From Sedimentibacter saalensis (lineage in GTDB: Bacteria > Bacillota > Clostridia > Tissierellales > Sedimentibacteraceae), in contig NZ_VLKH01000011.1 of assembly GCF_007830175.1 (NCBI RefSeq), positions 1-64,000 on the forward strand: a stretch of DNA of 64,000 bases, written 5' to 3'. Made by a program: the position numbers and the translations under genes. This document shows positions 45,469-55,046 of this stretch, in pieces. Below the pieces are notes generated by a model that was not told the origin of the DNA, ran no database searches, and worked only from the letters and a program-made list of their open reading frames with translations. The number at the start of each line of letters is the position of its first letter. Within the stretch, counting starts at the first letter, position 1.

Positions 45469-46444
45469 GCAGATTGTAGAAAACATAATGACCGAATATA
45501 ACAGGAAAAGACTTAAATCAGCTCATGAAGCAGATATAAGAAAAGAAAATCTCTATGAGAATATTCCTGAGCTTGAAGAAATTGAAAAGATGATTAAGCT
45601 TGCAAGCATTAGTTTATCAAAGATTTTCCTGACTAATCCGGAAAATGTTCATGAGCAGGTTAAAGAATTGAAGGAAAAAATCGACCACTTAAAAAATAAG
45701 AGGCAGGAAATTTACAAGAAAAACAACATACCTGAAAACTACCTGGAACCAATACATGAATGTAAAAAATGCAGTGACACAGGGTACACACCAGATGGTA
45801 AAAAATGCAGCTGCCTTAACAGACAGGTCATCAGCCACTTGTACAATATGTCCAACATGGTCCACATGCTTAAGAAGGAAAATTTTGATACATTTGACAT
45901 AAATATTTTCAGCAACGAACCTTATGAAAATGAAAAATTAACACCAAGACAAAATATGTACAACATACTTGAAGCATGTGAGGATTTCTGCATGAATTTC
46001 ACCAAGACCAGCGCAAACCTGCTTTTTTACGGAGGAACAGGACTTGGAAAGACTTTCATGTGCAACTGCATTGCAAAAACTCTTATTGACAAGGAAGTTA
46101 CAGTTCTTTATGAAACTGCGTTTTCTCTGTTTGAAATTGTTGAAAACCACAAGTTCAATAAACAAAATGAATCTGAAGAAAACCGAATAAATTACAACAT
46201 GATATTTGAATGTGATTTGCTCATAATAGACGACCTTGGTGCAGAAATAGGGAATTCATTCACAAACGCAGAGCTTTTCAACATAATAAATGAGAGGCTT
46301 GTTGCAGAAAAGAAAACAATAATTTCCACAAATTTGTCTCTGGATAAACTGGCAAGTGCATACTCCGACAGAATTATGTCCAGGGTTTTCAACAATTTTG
46401 CCCTCATAAAATTTTATGGAAATGATTTGAGAATGGAAAGTTAG
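45461..46444 (+). CDS. Helicase loader, DnaC/DnaI-like AAA+ ATPase
   Basis: 327 residues. An N-terminal helicase-binding region with a zinc-type Cys cluster (HECKKCSDTGYTPDGKKCSCL, about 104-124), then AAA+ domain with Walker A YGGTGLGKT (about 193-201), Walker B LLIIDDLGAE and a sensor region TNLSLDKL. The Cys cluster is typical of DnaI-family loaders. Overlap of 8 bases with the DnaD-like gene shows coupling; together they form a primosome pair. Confidence 0.92.
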   Translation: MNKQIVENIMTEYNRKRLKSAHEADIRKENLYENIPELEEIEKMIKLASISLSKIFLTNPENVHEQVKELKEKIDHLKNKRQEIYKKNNIPENYLEPIHECKKCSDTGYTPDGKKCSCLNRQVISHLYNMSNMVHMLKKENFDTFDINIFSNEPYENEKLTPRQNMYNILEACEDFCMNFTKTSANLLFYGGTGLGKTFMCNCIAKTLIDKEVTVLYETAFSLFEIVENHKFNKQNESEENRINYNMIFECDLLIIDDLGAEIGNSFTNAELFNIINERLVAEKKTIISTNLSLDKLASAYSDRIMSRVFNNFALIKFYGNDLRMES

Positions 46445-46459
46445 AACAAAGGAGAAAAC

Positions 46460-48088
46460 ATGAAACAAAATTTAATTTTTGGACACAAGACACCTGATAC
46501 AGACAGCGTGTGCGCAGCAATCGCACTGTCTTCACTTAAAAACAGCCTGAATGAACCATCAAAGCCCTATGTCCTGGGAATGATCAACAAGGAAACAGAG
46601 TTTGTGCTGAAACATTTCCATGTTGAAGTTCCGGAATTATTAAATAATGTAAAAATACAGATAAAGGATTTGGATTATGAAAGGATAAGGCCTTTCATGA
46701 AATATCAGTCTGTTCATTTTGCATATTTTTACATGAATGAAAACAAATTAAGAACTCTTCCAATTGTAGATGATGATGGAAATCTTTCCGGAATTATAAC
46801 AATGAAGGACATTGCCATGAGCCTTATAAACACTGATCAAAAGCATCTTTGCACTCTGTATGACAACATTATTGAAACTTTGCTTGGAAAAAACATTTTG
46901 AAGTTTGACAGAGTGATAGATGGTGAAGTAGTTGTTGCGTCCTTTGAAGAAAAAACATTGAGAAGAAATGATATAATCGATAGAAATTCAATTGTTATTG
47001 TAGGAGATCGCTATGATGTCATAGCGTATTCAATTGAAATAGGCGTGAAACTGATAATTGTTACAGGAGACCTGGAAATTCCAGATGACTTGATCCAAAT
47101 GGCAACTACAAACAAAGTCAACATTATAAGCACAGCATATCAAACATATTACACAGCTAAAAACATAATGCTCTCCAAATATGTGGAAGATATTATGAAG
47201 AGCCATGACATAATGATGTTTTGCGATGAAGATGATCTAAATGACTGCAAGGAAGACATTGAACAATCAAGGCATTCAAAGTTTCCGATAATTTCAAGGG
47301 ATAAAAAGTATCTTGGCCTTTTGAGCAGAAACCATCTCATTAACCCTCAAAGGAAACGGGTTATTTTAGTTGATCACAATGAAATGAACCAGAGCGCCGA
47401 GGGAATTGAAGAAGCAGAAATACTGGAGGTTATTGACCACCATAAAATCGGTGACATAAGGACATCAATTCCAATCAGTTTCAGGAACAATCCTGTGGGC
47501 AGTTCAAACACCATAATATTTTACATGTATAGAGAAAATAATATTGAAATCCCCAAGGAAGTGGCAGGCCTCATGCTGTCGGGAATAATATCCGACACGT
47601 TGCTGTTCAAGTCTCCCACAACTACAAATAGAGACCGTATTGCTGTTGACGAACTGTTGAAGATTGTTGATATTGATTTGCATGAATATGCAATGGAAAT
47701 GTTCAAGGCAGGAACATCCCTTGAAGGAAAAACAATGGAAGAAATCATATACCAGGATTTCAAGAAGTTTAACCTTGAATACAAGAACGTGGGGATTTCA
47801 CAGGTGTTCACACTGGACATAAATCAGATTATGAACAAGAAGGATGAATTCATAAAACTCATTGATGAAATAACATTTGACAAGGATTACTTCCTTATAA
47901 TCATGGCCGTTACAGACATTGTCAATGAAGGATCCTACATGTTTTACACATCCAGCAAGGAACGTCTCGTGAAAGGAATTTTTGATGAAGAAGAAACATT
48001 TCAGGGGATGTATGTCGACAAGTGCGTTTCAAGGAAAAAACAGATAGTGCCGAAAATAATCAACGCATTGAGGCTCATAAGGCAATAA
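46460..48088 (+). CDS. CBS-domain family II inorganic pyrophosphatase (Mn-dependent)
   Basis: 542 residues. DHH domain with GHKTPDTDSVCAA at the start and VIDHHKIGD (about 325) as metal sites; between them a regulatory insert with CBS1 (about 74-122), a DRTGG domain (about 125-245) and CBS2 (about 250-305). The C-terminal DHHA2 domain ends in SRKKQIVP, the phosphate-binding motif. It hydrolyses PPi; adenine nucleotides binding the CBS pair tune activity. AAAGGAG precedes the ATG, 15 bases after the loader gene. Confidence 0.94.
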   Translation: MKQNLIFGHKTPDTDSVCAAIALSSLKNSLNEPSKPYVLGMINKETEFVLKHFHVEVPELLNNVKIQIKDLDYERIRPFMKYQSVHFAYFYMNENKLRTLPIVDDDGNLSGIITMKDIAMSLINTDQKHLCTLYDNIIETLLGKNILKFDRVIDGEVVVASFEEKTLRRNDIIDRNSIVIVGDRYDVIAYSIEIGVKLIIVTGDLEIPDDLIQMATTNKVNIISTAYQTYYTAKNIMLSKYVEDIMKSHDIMMFCDEDDLNDCKEDIEQSRHSKFPIISRDKKYLGLLSRNHLINPQRKRVILVDHNEMNQSAEGIEEAEILEVIDHHKIGDIRTSIPISFRNNPVGSSNTIIFYMYRENNIEIPKEVAGLMLSGIISDTLLFKSPTTTNRDRIAVDELLKIVDIDLHEYAMEMFKAGTSLEGKTMEEIIYQDFKKFNLEYKNVGISQVFTLDINQIMNKKDEFIKLIDEITFDKDYFLIIMAVTDIVNEGSYMFYTSSKERLVKGIFDEEETFQGMYVDKCVSRKKQIVPKIINALRLIRQ

Positions 48089-48138
48089 ATTATACGAGTT
48101 GATTAATACTAACGAATGGGAATCTGGAATATCAACAA

Positions 48139-48208
48139 CGGGCGGACACAGATCCGCCCCTACATATTGAGAAATTCCAGTTTGTAGGGGAGAGCTACTG
48201 CTCTCCCC
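48139..48208. repeat. Inverted pair of REP-like palindromes (BIME-like)
   Basis: Copy 48139-48163 is in minus orientation (GGGCGGAC.../CCTAC end) and copy 48184-48208 in plus orientation (GTAGGGGAGAGC...), head to head, 20 bases apart. The second has a third stem type, GGGGAGAG/CTCTCCCC. Confidence 0.85.
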
Positions 48209-48389
48209 TGTATGCTATAAAATAAAATTGATTTTTAATAACAGTTTGCTTAACTGTTTTTTTATTACAATTAGAGCAGAATATACTAATATAAATGTAA
48301 TGTGCCATAGAATAATACTTATTGATTTACATACTTTATAGTCACAGGGTTAGCAATAATTAACCAAGAAATGCTATAAAGGAGAAATT

Positions 48390-48947
48390 ATGGAACTTGA
48401 ACATATATTGGCATATCACTGTGCTCCTACATTTGCAGGTATAAAGGCTGCAAATTTGCTGTCTCTTGAAAAATTTCTGATTCCGGAAATAAAATTATCC
48501 TTTGAATTTTACAACCAGAATCTCAATTTGAGAGGAATTTACTTTGAAATGCTTTGTGAATGCAACGAAAGAATACTTGTCATTGTATACAGGAAAGACA
48601 CTCTGTGGAGTGAGCTGTCAAGTCCTCCCAACAAAGCATTTTTAGAAACACAGGGTTATTGTGACTGGAGTTCCTTGGATTCTCTTTTTAAAAGATTAAG
48701 AGAAAGAATTTCAGACACAGATGAATTTCCTCACGAAATAGGACTGTTTTTAAGTTATCCTTTAGAGGATGTACTTGGATTTATATTCTTCAAAGGTAAA
48801 AATTATAAGTGCAGCGGTTACTGGAAAGTTTATGGTAACGAAAATATTACAAAGAAGAAGTTCCGGGAATTTACCATGAGCAGGATAATTTTTTGCAGGA
48901 AAATTGATGAAGGAAAGTCTATTGTTCAGATTCTTGAATCAGCATAA
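48390..48947 (+). CDS. DUF3793 family protein
   Basis: 185 residues. Family landmarks are the opening HCAPTFAGIKAANL, the central FPHEIGLFLSYPLEDVLGFI (about 115-134) and WKVYGNENITKKKFREF near residue 150. The function is unknown; genes of this family in anaerobes often lie near iron, haem or flavodoxin genes, but none is adjacent here. AAAGGAG precedes the ATG. No signal peptide or membrane helix. Confidence 0.87.
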   Translation: MELEHILAYHCAPTFAGIKAANLLSLEKFLIPEIKLSFEFYNQNLNLRGIYFEMLCECNERILVIVYRKDTLWSELSSPPNKAFLETQGYCDWSSLDSLFKRLRERISDTDEFPHEIGLFLSYPLEDVLGFIFFKGKNYKCSGYWKVYGNENITKKKFREFTMSRIIFCRKIDEGKSIVQILESA

Positions 48948-48973
48948 ATGGATAAAAATAAATTAATTAAATA

Positions 48974-49012
48974 AATAATCCGGATGACAGCATTCTGAAC
49001 ATCCGGATTATT
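48974..49012. terminator. Bidirectional terminator between DUF3793 gene and ilvA
   Basis: AATAATCCGGATG pairs with CATCCGGATTATT (13 bp) with a 13-base loop; T-rich on both sides. The loop contains GACAGCATTCTGA, resembling the CTGTCATTCTGA family. Confidence 0.88.
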
Positions 49013-50248
49013 TTAATATATTCTTTTAATGTGCAGTCCGTTCTCCTGCAGCATTTCCATTATCTGTGCGATGTGTTTGTTTCCGTTTGTTTCAACTGTC
49101 ACTTCAAGCTGCACGTTCATGAACCTGTCTGTTGCTTTGAATTGGTTGTGGTCAAGCTTTATGACGTTAGCTCCTGCATTTGCCAGCACTTCTGATACTT
49201 TTAAAAGCTGCCCCGGGATGTCGGGAAGCTCTACTGTGAAACAGAATATTCTTCCTCTTGACACAAGACCTTTGTTCAGCAGCGATGAAATTGTAAGAAC
49301 GTCTATGTTTCCTCCGCTTACAATGCACGCCACATTTTTATTTTTAAAGTTAAGTTTCTTAAGGGCTGCCAGCGGAAGTATTCCGGAAGTTTCGGCTATG
49401 AGTTTGTGTTTTTCAACCAGAAGCAAAAGTGCCTCCATCATGTCTTCTTCAGTCACTTCAATTATTCCGTCCACATATTTGTTCACAATGCCGAACGTAA
49501 GGTCCCCGGGTCTTTTAACAGCCACTCCTTCTGCAGTTGTTTTGCAGCGGTCCAGAGTTGAAACATGTCCCTTTTCAAGGGATTTTTTCATTGTGAGTGC
49601 TCCTGTTGGTTCAACACCTGTTATGCGTATGGAAGGTTTAAGGCTTTTGGCTATGAGAGCAACACCGCTAATGAGTCCTCCGCCTCCCACAGGAACAAGT
49701 ATTTCGTCAATGTTGTGAAGTTCTTCTATGATTTCAAGTCCTATTGTACCTTGTCCGCATATTACATCGTAATCATCAAAGGCATGAATGAACGTGTACC
49801 CTTTTTCCTTGGACAAACGCCTTGCTTCTTCATAGGACTCATCATATACATTGCCGTGGATTATTACATCTGATCCGTAGGATTTTGTACCTTCAACTTT
49901 TATGAGAGGTGTGACCTTCGGCATAACTATTGTTGCATGAATTCCAGCCTTCTGGGCAGATAAGGCAACTCCCTGGGCGTGGTTTCCTGCAGATGAAGTT
50001 ACAACGCCTTTTGATTTTTCTTCAGCAGTAAGATTGGCAATTTTATTGTAAGCTCCTCTAACCTTGAATGATCCTGTTACCTGCAGATTTTCAGGCTTGA
50101 TGTACACATTGTTGTTATATTCCCTGCTGAAAAAATCACTGTATACTAAATCAGTTTTTTTCAATACTCCATCCAGGTTCCTTGCAGCTTTTCTGATATT
50201 TTCTTCATGGTTTAAATTCATCATTTCCTGTATTTCTTTTTCCTTCAT
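49013..50248 (-). CDS. ilvA: Threonine ammonia-lyase with ACT domain
   Basis: 411 residues. PLP enzyme that converts threonine to 2-oxobutyrate, entry to isoleucine synthesis. PLP-lysine motif VTGSFKVRGAYNK (about residue 57), the glycine loop VGGGGLISG (about 185) and SGGNIDV, then one C-terminal ACT domain (about 335-411). The single ACT domain resembles TdcB-like or IlvA short forms. Start at 50248 is set by AAGGAGTG; an upstream in-frame start lies within the T-box leader and is rejected. Control by an Ile-type T-box argues for biosynthesis. Confidence 0.94.
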   Translation of the reverse strand: MKEKEIQEMMNLNHEENIRKAARNLDGVLKKTDLVYSDFFSREYNNNVYIKPENLQVTGSFKVRGAYNKIANLTAEEKSKGVVTSSAGNHAQGVALSAQKAGIHATIVMPKVTPLIKVEGTKSYGSDVIIHGNVYDESYEEARRLSKEKGYTFIHAFDDYDVICGQGTIGLEIIEELHNIDEILVPVGGGGLISGVALIAKSLKPSIRITGVEPTGALTMKKSLEKGHVSTLDRCKTTAEGVAVKRPGDLTFGIVNKYVDGIIEVTEEDMMEALLLLVEKHKLIAETSGILPLAALKKLNFKNKNVACIVSGGNIDVLTISSLLNKGLVSRGRIFCFTVELPDIPGQLLKVSEVLANAGANVIKLDHNQFKATDRFMNVQLEVTVETNGNKHIAQIMEMLQENGLHIKRIY

Positions 50249-50272
50249 ATAATCACTCCTTGTTTTAAGTAT

Positions 50273-50517
50273 AAAAAAAGCGGGTTCTCTCCAAAAGGAC
50301 GAGATAACCCGCGGTACCACCTTAATTGTGTAAACACCTCTCATATGTTCAATCAAACATTGGCATTATAACGGTGCCGGACGCTTTATCCTACTGTGAT
50401 TTCAGAAAAGTTCTCAGGAGTGATATGTGTATATTTATACTGCCGTCTTTCACCACCCGCCGGCTCTCTTTAAATAATGTGTATACACCTGTCTCCATCA
50501 ATGAAACTATAAAATTG
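50273..50517 (-). promoter_or_regulatory. T-box riboswitch of ilvA, apparent Ile (AUC) specifier
   Basis: The T-box motif AAGGTGGTACCGCGGG lies on the minus strand at 50324-50309. Stem I shows AGAGAGCCGG and the specifier ATC (50424-50422) directly before ACTCCTGAG. The terminator GCGGGTTATCTCGTCC / GGAGAGAACCCGC plus T7 lies at 50314-50272. tRNA-Ile without amino acid would open ilvA expression. Confidence 0.92.
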
Positions 50518-50523
50518 TAATTG

Positions 50524-50552
50524 ATTGTAATATTCAATCATAGCTTTGTCAA
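50524..50552 (-). promoter_or_regulatory. Promoter of the ilvA T-box leader
   Basis: On the minus strand TTGACA (50552-50547), 17-base spacer, TACAAT (50529-50524). Confidence 0.82.
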
Positions 50553-50596
50553 GAATAATTTTAAAATTTTATTTTAAGAAAAAAATAAAAAAAGTG

Positions 50597-50625
50597 TTGA
50601 CATTGTTTTATGCACTGTATATAAT
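50597..50625 (+). promoter_or_regulatory. Promoter of the ACT-ilvC-ilvB operon
   Basis: TTGACA (50597-50602), 17-base spacer, TATAAT (50620-50625). Back to back with the ilvA promoter, 45 bases between the two -35 boxes. Confidence 0.9.
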
Positions 50626-50631
50626 ACAAAA

Positions 50632-50928
50632 TAAGTTAAGACAAAGGCATTGACGGAGACAAAAATATCCTGATATAACTGCAGAGAGCCGGTGTATGGT
50701 GAAAACCGGTGTTATATGATATAATGATCACTCCTGAGCTTCTGAGTCGAAGAAAAGTAGACGAAGACGTATTTCTGCGTTATAAGAATAGAGTTCAAAA
50801 AACAAAACATCAGTTTTTTCGACTTGAATGAGGCGATATTTTTTTATCGTAAAATAGGGTGGTACCGCGAAAGACCTTTCGTCCCTATATACAGCTATAT
50901 GTATATAGAGACGAGAGGTTTTTTTTTA
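50632..50928 (+). promoter_or_regulatory. T-box riboswitch of the ilv operon, apparent Ile (AUC) specifier
   Basis: Stem I with AGAGAGCCGGTG, specifier ATC at 50727-50729 followed by ACTCCTGAG, T-box sequence AGGGTGGTACCGCG (50859-50872), and a terminator where ACCTTTCGTC pairs with GACGAGAGGT before nine T residues. Same specifier as the divergent ilvA leader. Confidence 0.93.
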
Positions 50929-50934
50929 TGACCT

Positions 50935-51068
50935 AACCCCATATGCACGAGCGACAGCGAAGGGCAGATGGTTGGTAGGTCAAACGCAACGAATTCCCAA
51001 TTTATGCGACCGGAGGGAGCAAATAAATTGGTGAATGAGACTGCGAATCCTGGAATCCTCCTAACCTT
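50935..51068. repeat. Long dispersed repeat, copy 2, in the ilv leader
   Basis: CTAACCCCATATGC ... TAGGTCAAACGCAACGAATT ... TTTATGCGACCGGAGGGAGC ... GGTGAATGAGACTGCG: reverse complement of the middle of the element at 41697-41884. It lies between the T-box terminator and the first gene, so it is transcribed in the leader. Confidence 0.82.
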
Positions 51069-51102
51069 CGCATCAAGTTGAAACCAAAATCAGGAGGCTA
51101 AT

Positions 51103-51342
51103 ATGTGCAGAACAATAAGTTTTAAAGTATCAAGCGGAATGGATTCCGCTGTAAGAGTGCTGACAACATTAAGAAGAAAGCAGTTTGATGTTAAGGGTTT
51201 CAGCATGGAAACTATAGACGCAAACAATTCAGAATTCAGAATAATGCTGGAAGATGAAAAGAAGCAGGGTTTTGACAGAGCAATGCTTCATATGAAAAAA
51301 TTTGTCGATGTGTATGATGTTTGTGAGTATACAAACAACTAG
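51103..51342 (+). CDS. Small ACT-domain protein, putative acetolactate synthase regulatory subunit (IlvM-like)
   Basis: 79 residues forming one ACT-like beta-alpha-beta unit: ISFKVSSGMDSAVRVLTTLRR, then FDVKGFSMETID, then FRIMLEDEKKQGFDRAMLHMKK. Size matches the short IlvM-type subunit rather than the 160-residue IlvN/IlvH. Lying ahead of ilvC and ilvB, it probably binds IlvB and confers activation or feedback control. AGGAGG precedes the ATG. Confidence 0.78.
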   Translation: MCRTISFKVSSGMDSAVRVLTTLRRKQFDVKGFSMETIDANNSEFRIMLEDEKKQGFDRAMLHMKKFVDVYDVCEYTNN

Positions 51343-51407
51343 TTCCAAGGGAAGTAATAACTGTTGAAAGCTGGCCATACAGGCATTTGCTATTATAAAA
51401 TTATTGA

Positions 51408-52439
<1,032 letters not shown>

Positions 52440-52464
52440 AATAACGCAGTTTCAAGGAGGAAAT

Positions 52465-54117
52465 ATGAAAAATTCAGGCTCACAAATAATTTTAAAAGTC
52501 CTAAAGGAGAAGGGCATAGATACATTGTTTGGATATCCTGGCGGTGCTGTAATACCTTTCTTTGATGCTCTTTATGATGAGCTTGATTATTTCAAGGTGT
52601 ACAGACCGGCTCATGAACAAAACGGCGTACATGCAGCAGACGGTTATGCAAGAAGCACGGGAAAACTGGGAGTATTTATTGCAACTTCCGGTCCCGGTGC
52701 CACAAATGCCATTACAGGAATAGCCAATGCATATATGGACTCAATTCCGCTTTTAGTAATCAGCGGTCAGGTTGCCAATCCTCTCATAGGAAAAGATTCT
52801 TTTCAGGAAGTTGATATTACCGGACTAACCATGTCTGTTACAAAACACAGCTACCTTGTGAGAAAAGTTGAAAATCTTGAAGATGTCATAAGGGAAGCTG
52901 TGGAGGTTGCTACTGAAGGAAGACCCGGACCTGTGCTCGTTGATGTTCCCAAGGACGTATTCATGCACATGTGCGAATACAAGGGAAGCTCTCCTGAGAA
53001 AAAACATGAAGCTGATCTGCCGGACGATAAAATGCTTTTGGAAGCTGTAAAGCTAATCAACAGCGCAGAAAAGCCCATAATTTATGCAGGCGGAGGTGTG
53101 AGAATATCAAAAAATGATCATCTTTTGCTCGCCCTTGCAGAAAAAACAGACATACCGGTTTGCAACAGCTTCATGGGTCTTGGTACAATTCCAAGAAGCA
53201 ACAAATTATCACTTGGATTTGTGGGAATGCACGGTTCTCTTGAAACAAACATGGCAGTTACAAACTGTGATTTGCTCATAGCCATAGGAGCCAGGTTCAG
53301 CGACCGTGTAATAGGAAGCCCCGACAAATTTGCTCCTAGGGCAAAAATCATTCACATAGATGTGGATTCTACAGAGGTTGACAAAAATACCTATGAAAGC
53401 ATTCCATTAATAGGCGAAATGAAATCAATTCTTGAAAAATTGCTCCAACATTCAGAAAAAAAAGACAGGAGCAAGTGGCTGGAAGAAATCACATCCATCA
53501 GAAAAAAGAATGATATAGAAGGGCAGTTTGTTCCTGAAAATATACTGAACGAAATCAACAAAGTATACAATAAAAACACAATAGTTGCCACTGAAGTAGG
53601 ACAGCATCAGATGTGGACCGGACAATACTGGCAGTTCAACAAGTCAAATGAGTTTATAACATCAGGAGGGCTTGGAACAATGGGCTTCGGACTGGGAGCA
53701 GCAATCGGTGCTCAGGTTGGAAATCCAAACAAAAGAACTGTTTTAATAACAGGAGACGGCAGTTTCAGAATGAATTGTCAGGAACTTGTTACTGTGGCAA
53801 AATACAAGCTTCCGATTAAAATTGTGATGTTTAACAACAATACTCTTGGAATGGTAAGACAGTGGCAGAGAATGTTCAGCAATGCAAGATATTCCGAAAC
53901 AGACAACTATGATGAAGTCAATTACCAGGTCCTTGCATCTGCTTACGGAATAAAATCCTTCAAGGCAGAAACATTACAGGAACTTAAAAATATAATTTCA
54001 GAAACATACAACTTAAATGAACCATTGTTCATAGAATGCAAAATAAATCATGACTGCAGCGTGTACCCAATAGTTCCTCCGGGAAGACCTATTGATGAAC
54101 TGTTGCTGAATGGCTAA
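52465..54117 (+). CDS. ilvB: Acetolactate synthase, catalytic subunit
   Basis: 550 residues. TPP enzyme with catalytic Glu in AHEQNGVHAADGYAR (about 48), the FAD/central domain (about 190-330), and TPP/Mg motif GDGSFRMNCQEL with NNNTLGM (about 430-465). Forms acetolactate or 2-aceto-2-hydroxybutyrate. AAGGAGG precedes the ATG, 25 bases after ilvC. ilvD and leu genes are not in this operon; the leader's Ile specifier suggests the isoleucine branch is the sensed one. Confidence 0.95.
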   Translation: MKNSGSQIILKVLKEKGIDTLFGYPGGAVIPFFDALYDELDYFKVYRPAHEQNGVHAADGYARSTGKLGVFIATSGPGATNAITGIANAYMDSIPLLVISGQVANPLIGKDSFQEVDITGLTMSVTKHSYLVRKVENLEDVIREAVEVATEGRPGPVLVDVPKDVFMHMCEYKGSSPEKKHEADLPDDKMLLEAVKLINSAEKPIIYAGGGVRISKNDHLLLALAEKTDIPVCNSFMGLGTIPRSNKLSLGFVGMHGSLETNMAVTNCDLLIAIGARFSDRVIGSPDKFAPRAKIIHIDVDSTEVDKNTYESIPLIGEMKSILEKLLQHSEKKDRSKWLEEITSIRKKNDIEGQFVPENILNEINKVYNKNTIVATEVGQHQMWTGQYWQFNKSNEFITSGGLGTMGFGLGAAIGAQVGNPNKRTVLITGDGSFRMNCQELVTVAKYKLPIKIVMFNNNTLGMVRQWQRMFSNARYSETDNYDEVNYQVLASAYGIKSFKAETLQELKNIISETYNLNEPLFIECKINHDCSVYPIVPPGRPIDELLLNG

Positions 54118-54133
54118 ATGAAATAGCACAAAT

Positions 54134-54156
54134 AAGGATGCCGCAAGGCATCCTTT
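54134..54156 (+). terminator. Terminator of the ilv operon
   Basis: AAGGATGCC-GCAA-GGCATCCTTTT, 17 bases after the ilvB stop. Confidence 0.92.
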
Positions 54157-54187
54157 TACTATTGAAAAACCTTATTTTTCACAAATT

Positions 54188-54382
54188 GTAGGGGCGGATC
54201 TTGTGTCCGCCCGCTTTGTTGATTCAATAACATCTTATATTCGGGAGAACAGTGGTTCTCCCCTATAACCCGTGATTTCAAATTCATGGTAAGATATCAA
54301 TTCATCGATGCGTAGGGGCTGACCTTGTGTCCGCCCAAGTCATTAATTCAATATCTTCCGGAGGACAGTAGCCGTTACCTAC
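54188..54382. repeat. Cluster of four REP-like palindromes in alternating orientation
   Basis: Copies at 54188-54213 (+), 54242-54266 (-, degenerate), 54312-54337 (+, one stem mismatch) and 54358-54382 (-, degenerate). Alternating orientation at 25-45 base gaps resembles a BIME array. No gene is present from 54118 to 54386. Confidence 0.82.
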
Positions 54383-54386
54383 ATTA

Positions 54387-54938
54387 TTATAATTTCAATG
54401 TATCCATGTGGTAAAGCTTACGCATATTGTATGAACCGTCAACAATGAGTGCGGACAAAATGAAGTATACTGCTGAAGTCCTTATGGGATATGCAATGGA
54501 GTATACAGCCACTTCCATTAAAGGATGTAATATATTAGCAAGTATTAATGCAACAATACCCCATGCAAGGGAAAAGTCCAGGCAGATGTATGAATGAAGG
54601 TTGAATGGAAGATCGCTGTAGTCCCACATTTTGTGGTGAAAAACCCTGTCGAGCGTTCTTCCGGTAACATATTCCATAAATGTGACGGCTGCAATGCTTC
54701 CAATTGTTGCTGTTATCAATGCAGTCAGCCTTCCGTCAATCATAACTTCGCTGAGTGTGAATATTTGAATAATAGTAAGTGCGGATACACCATATAAAGG
54801 GCAAAAAAGACCTGTGAGGAATCCTCTGCTTATAACAACCCTTTTTTCTACTATACTTCTGAATGTGGTTTCAAGAACGAAACCCAGGAAACCATATATG
54901 AGGAAAAAAAACAATAAATTGATTATATCATACTGCAC
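54387..54938 (-). CDS. CmpB-like membrane protein (putative ABC transporter permease family)
   Basis: 183 residues with about five hydrophobic helices. The pattern FLIYGFLGFVLETTF near the start, RGFLTGLFCPLYGVSAL (about 40-56) and MEYVTGRTLDRVFHHKMWDYSD (about 90) define the CmpB-like family (PF06541), found widely in Firmicutes with unclear function. Start is taken as GTG at 54938 behind AAGGAGA; a longer reading from 55028 adds residues lacking an RBS. Confidence 0.8.
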   Translation of the reverse strand: MQYDIINLLFFFLIYGFLGFVLETTFRSIVEKRVVISRGFLTGLFCPLYGVSALTIIQIFTLSEVMIDGRLTALITATIGSIAAVTFMEYVTGRTLDRVFHHKMWDYSDLPFNLHSYICLDFSLAWGIVALILANILHPLMEVAVYSIAYPIRTSAVYFILSALIVDGSYNMRKLYHMDTLKL

Positions 54939-55046
54939 ATTATCTCTCCTTTGTTGTTTTATAAGTGTATTTTTTGGAGTAATGAGATAAATATGCTTTG
55001 GATTTATTGGCAATATGTTGAACTTCATCTAGTTTTAAACTATTGT

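Noticed and set aside
50249..50356. Longer ilvA reading frame starting in the leader
   Set aside because: The extra 36 codons are the translated T-box and its terminator; the RBS sits before the Met at 50248.
50514..50532. WalR-like pair TGTAAT-N4-TGTAAT near the ilvA promoter
   Set aside because: Spacing is 4 rather than 5 and one box is the -10 region itself; most likely chance in AT-rich DNA.
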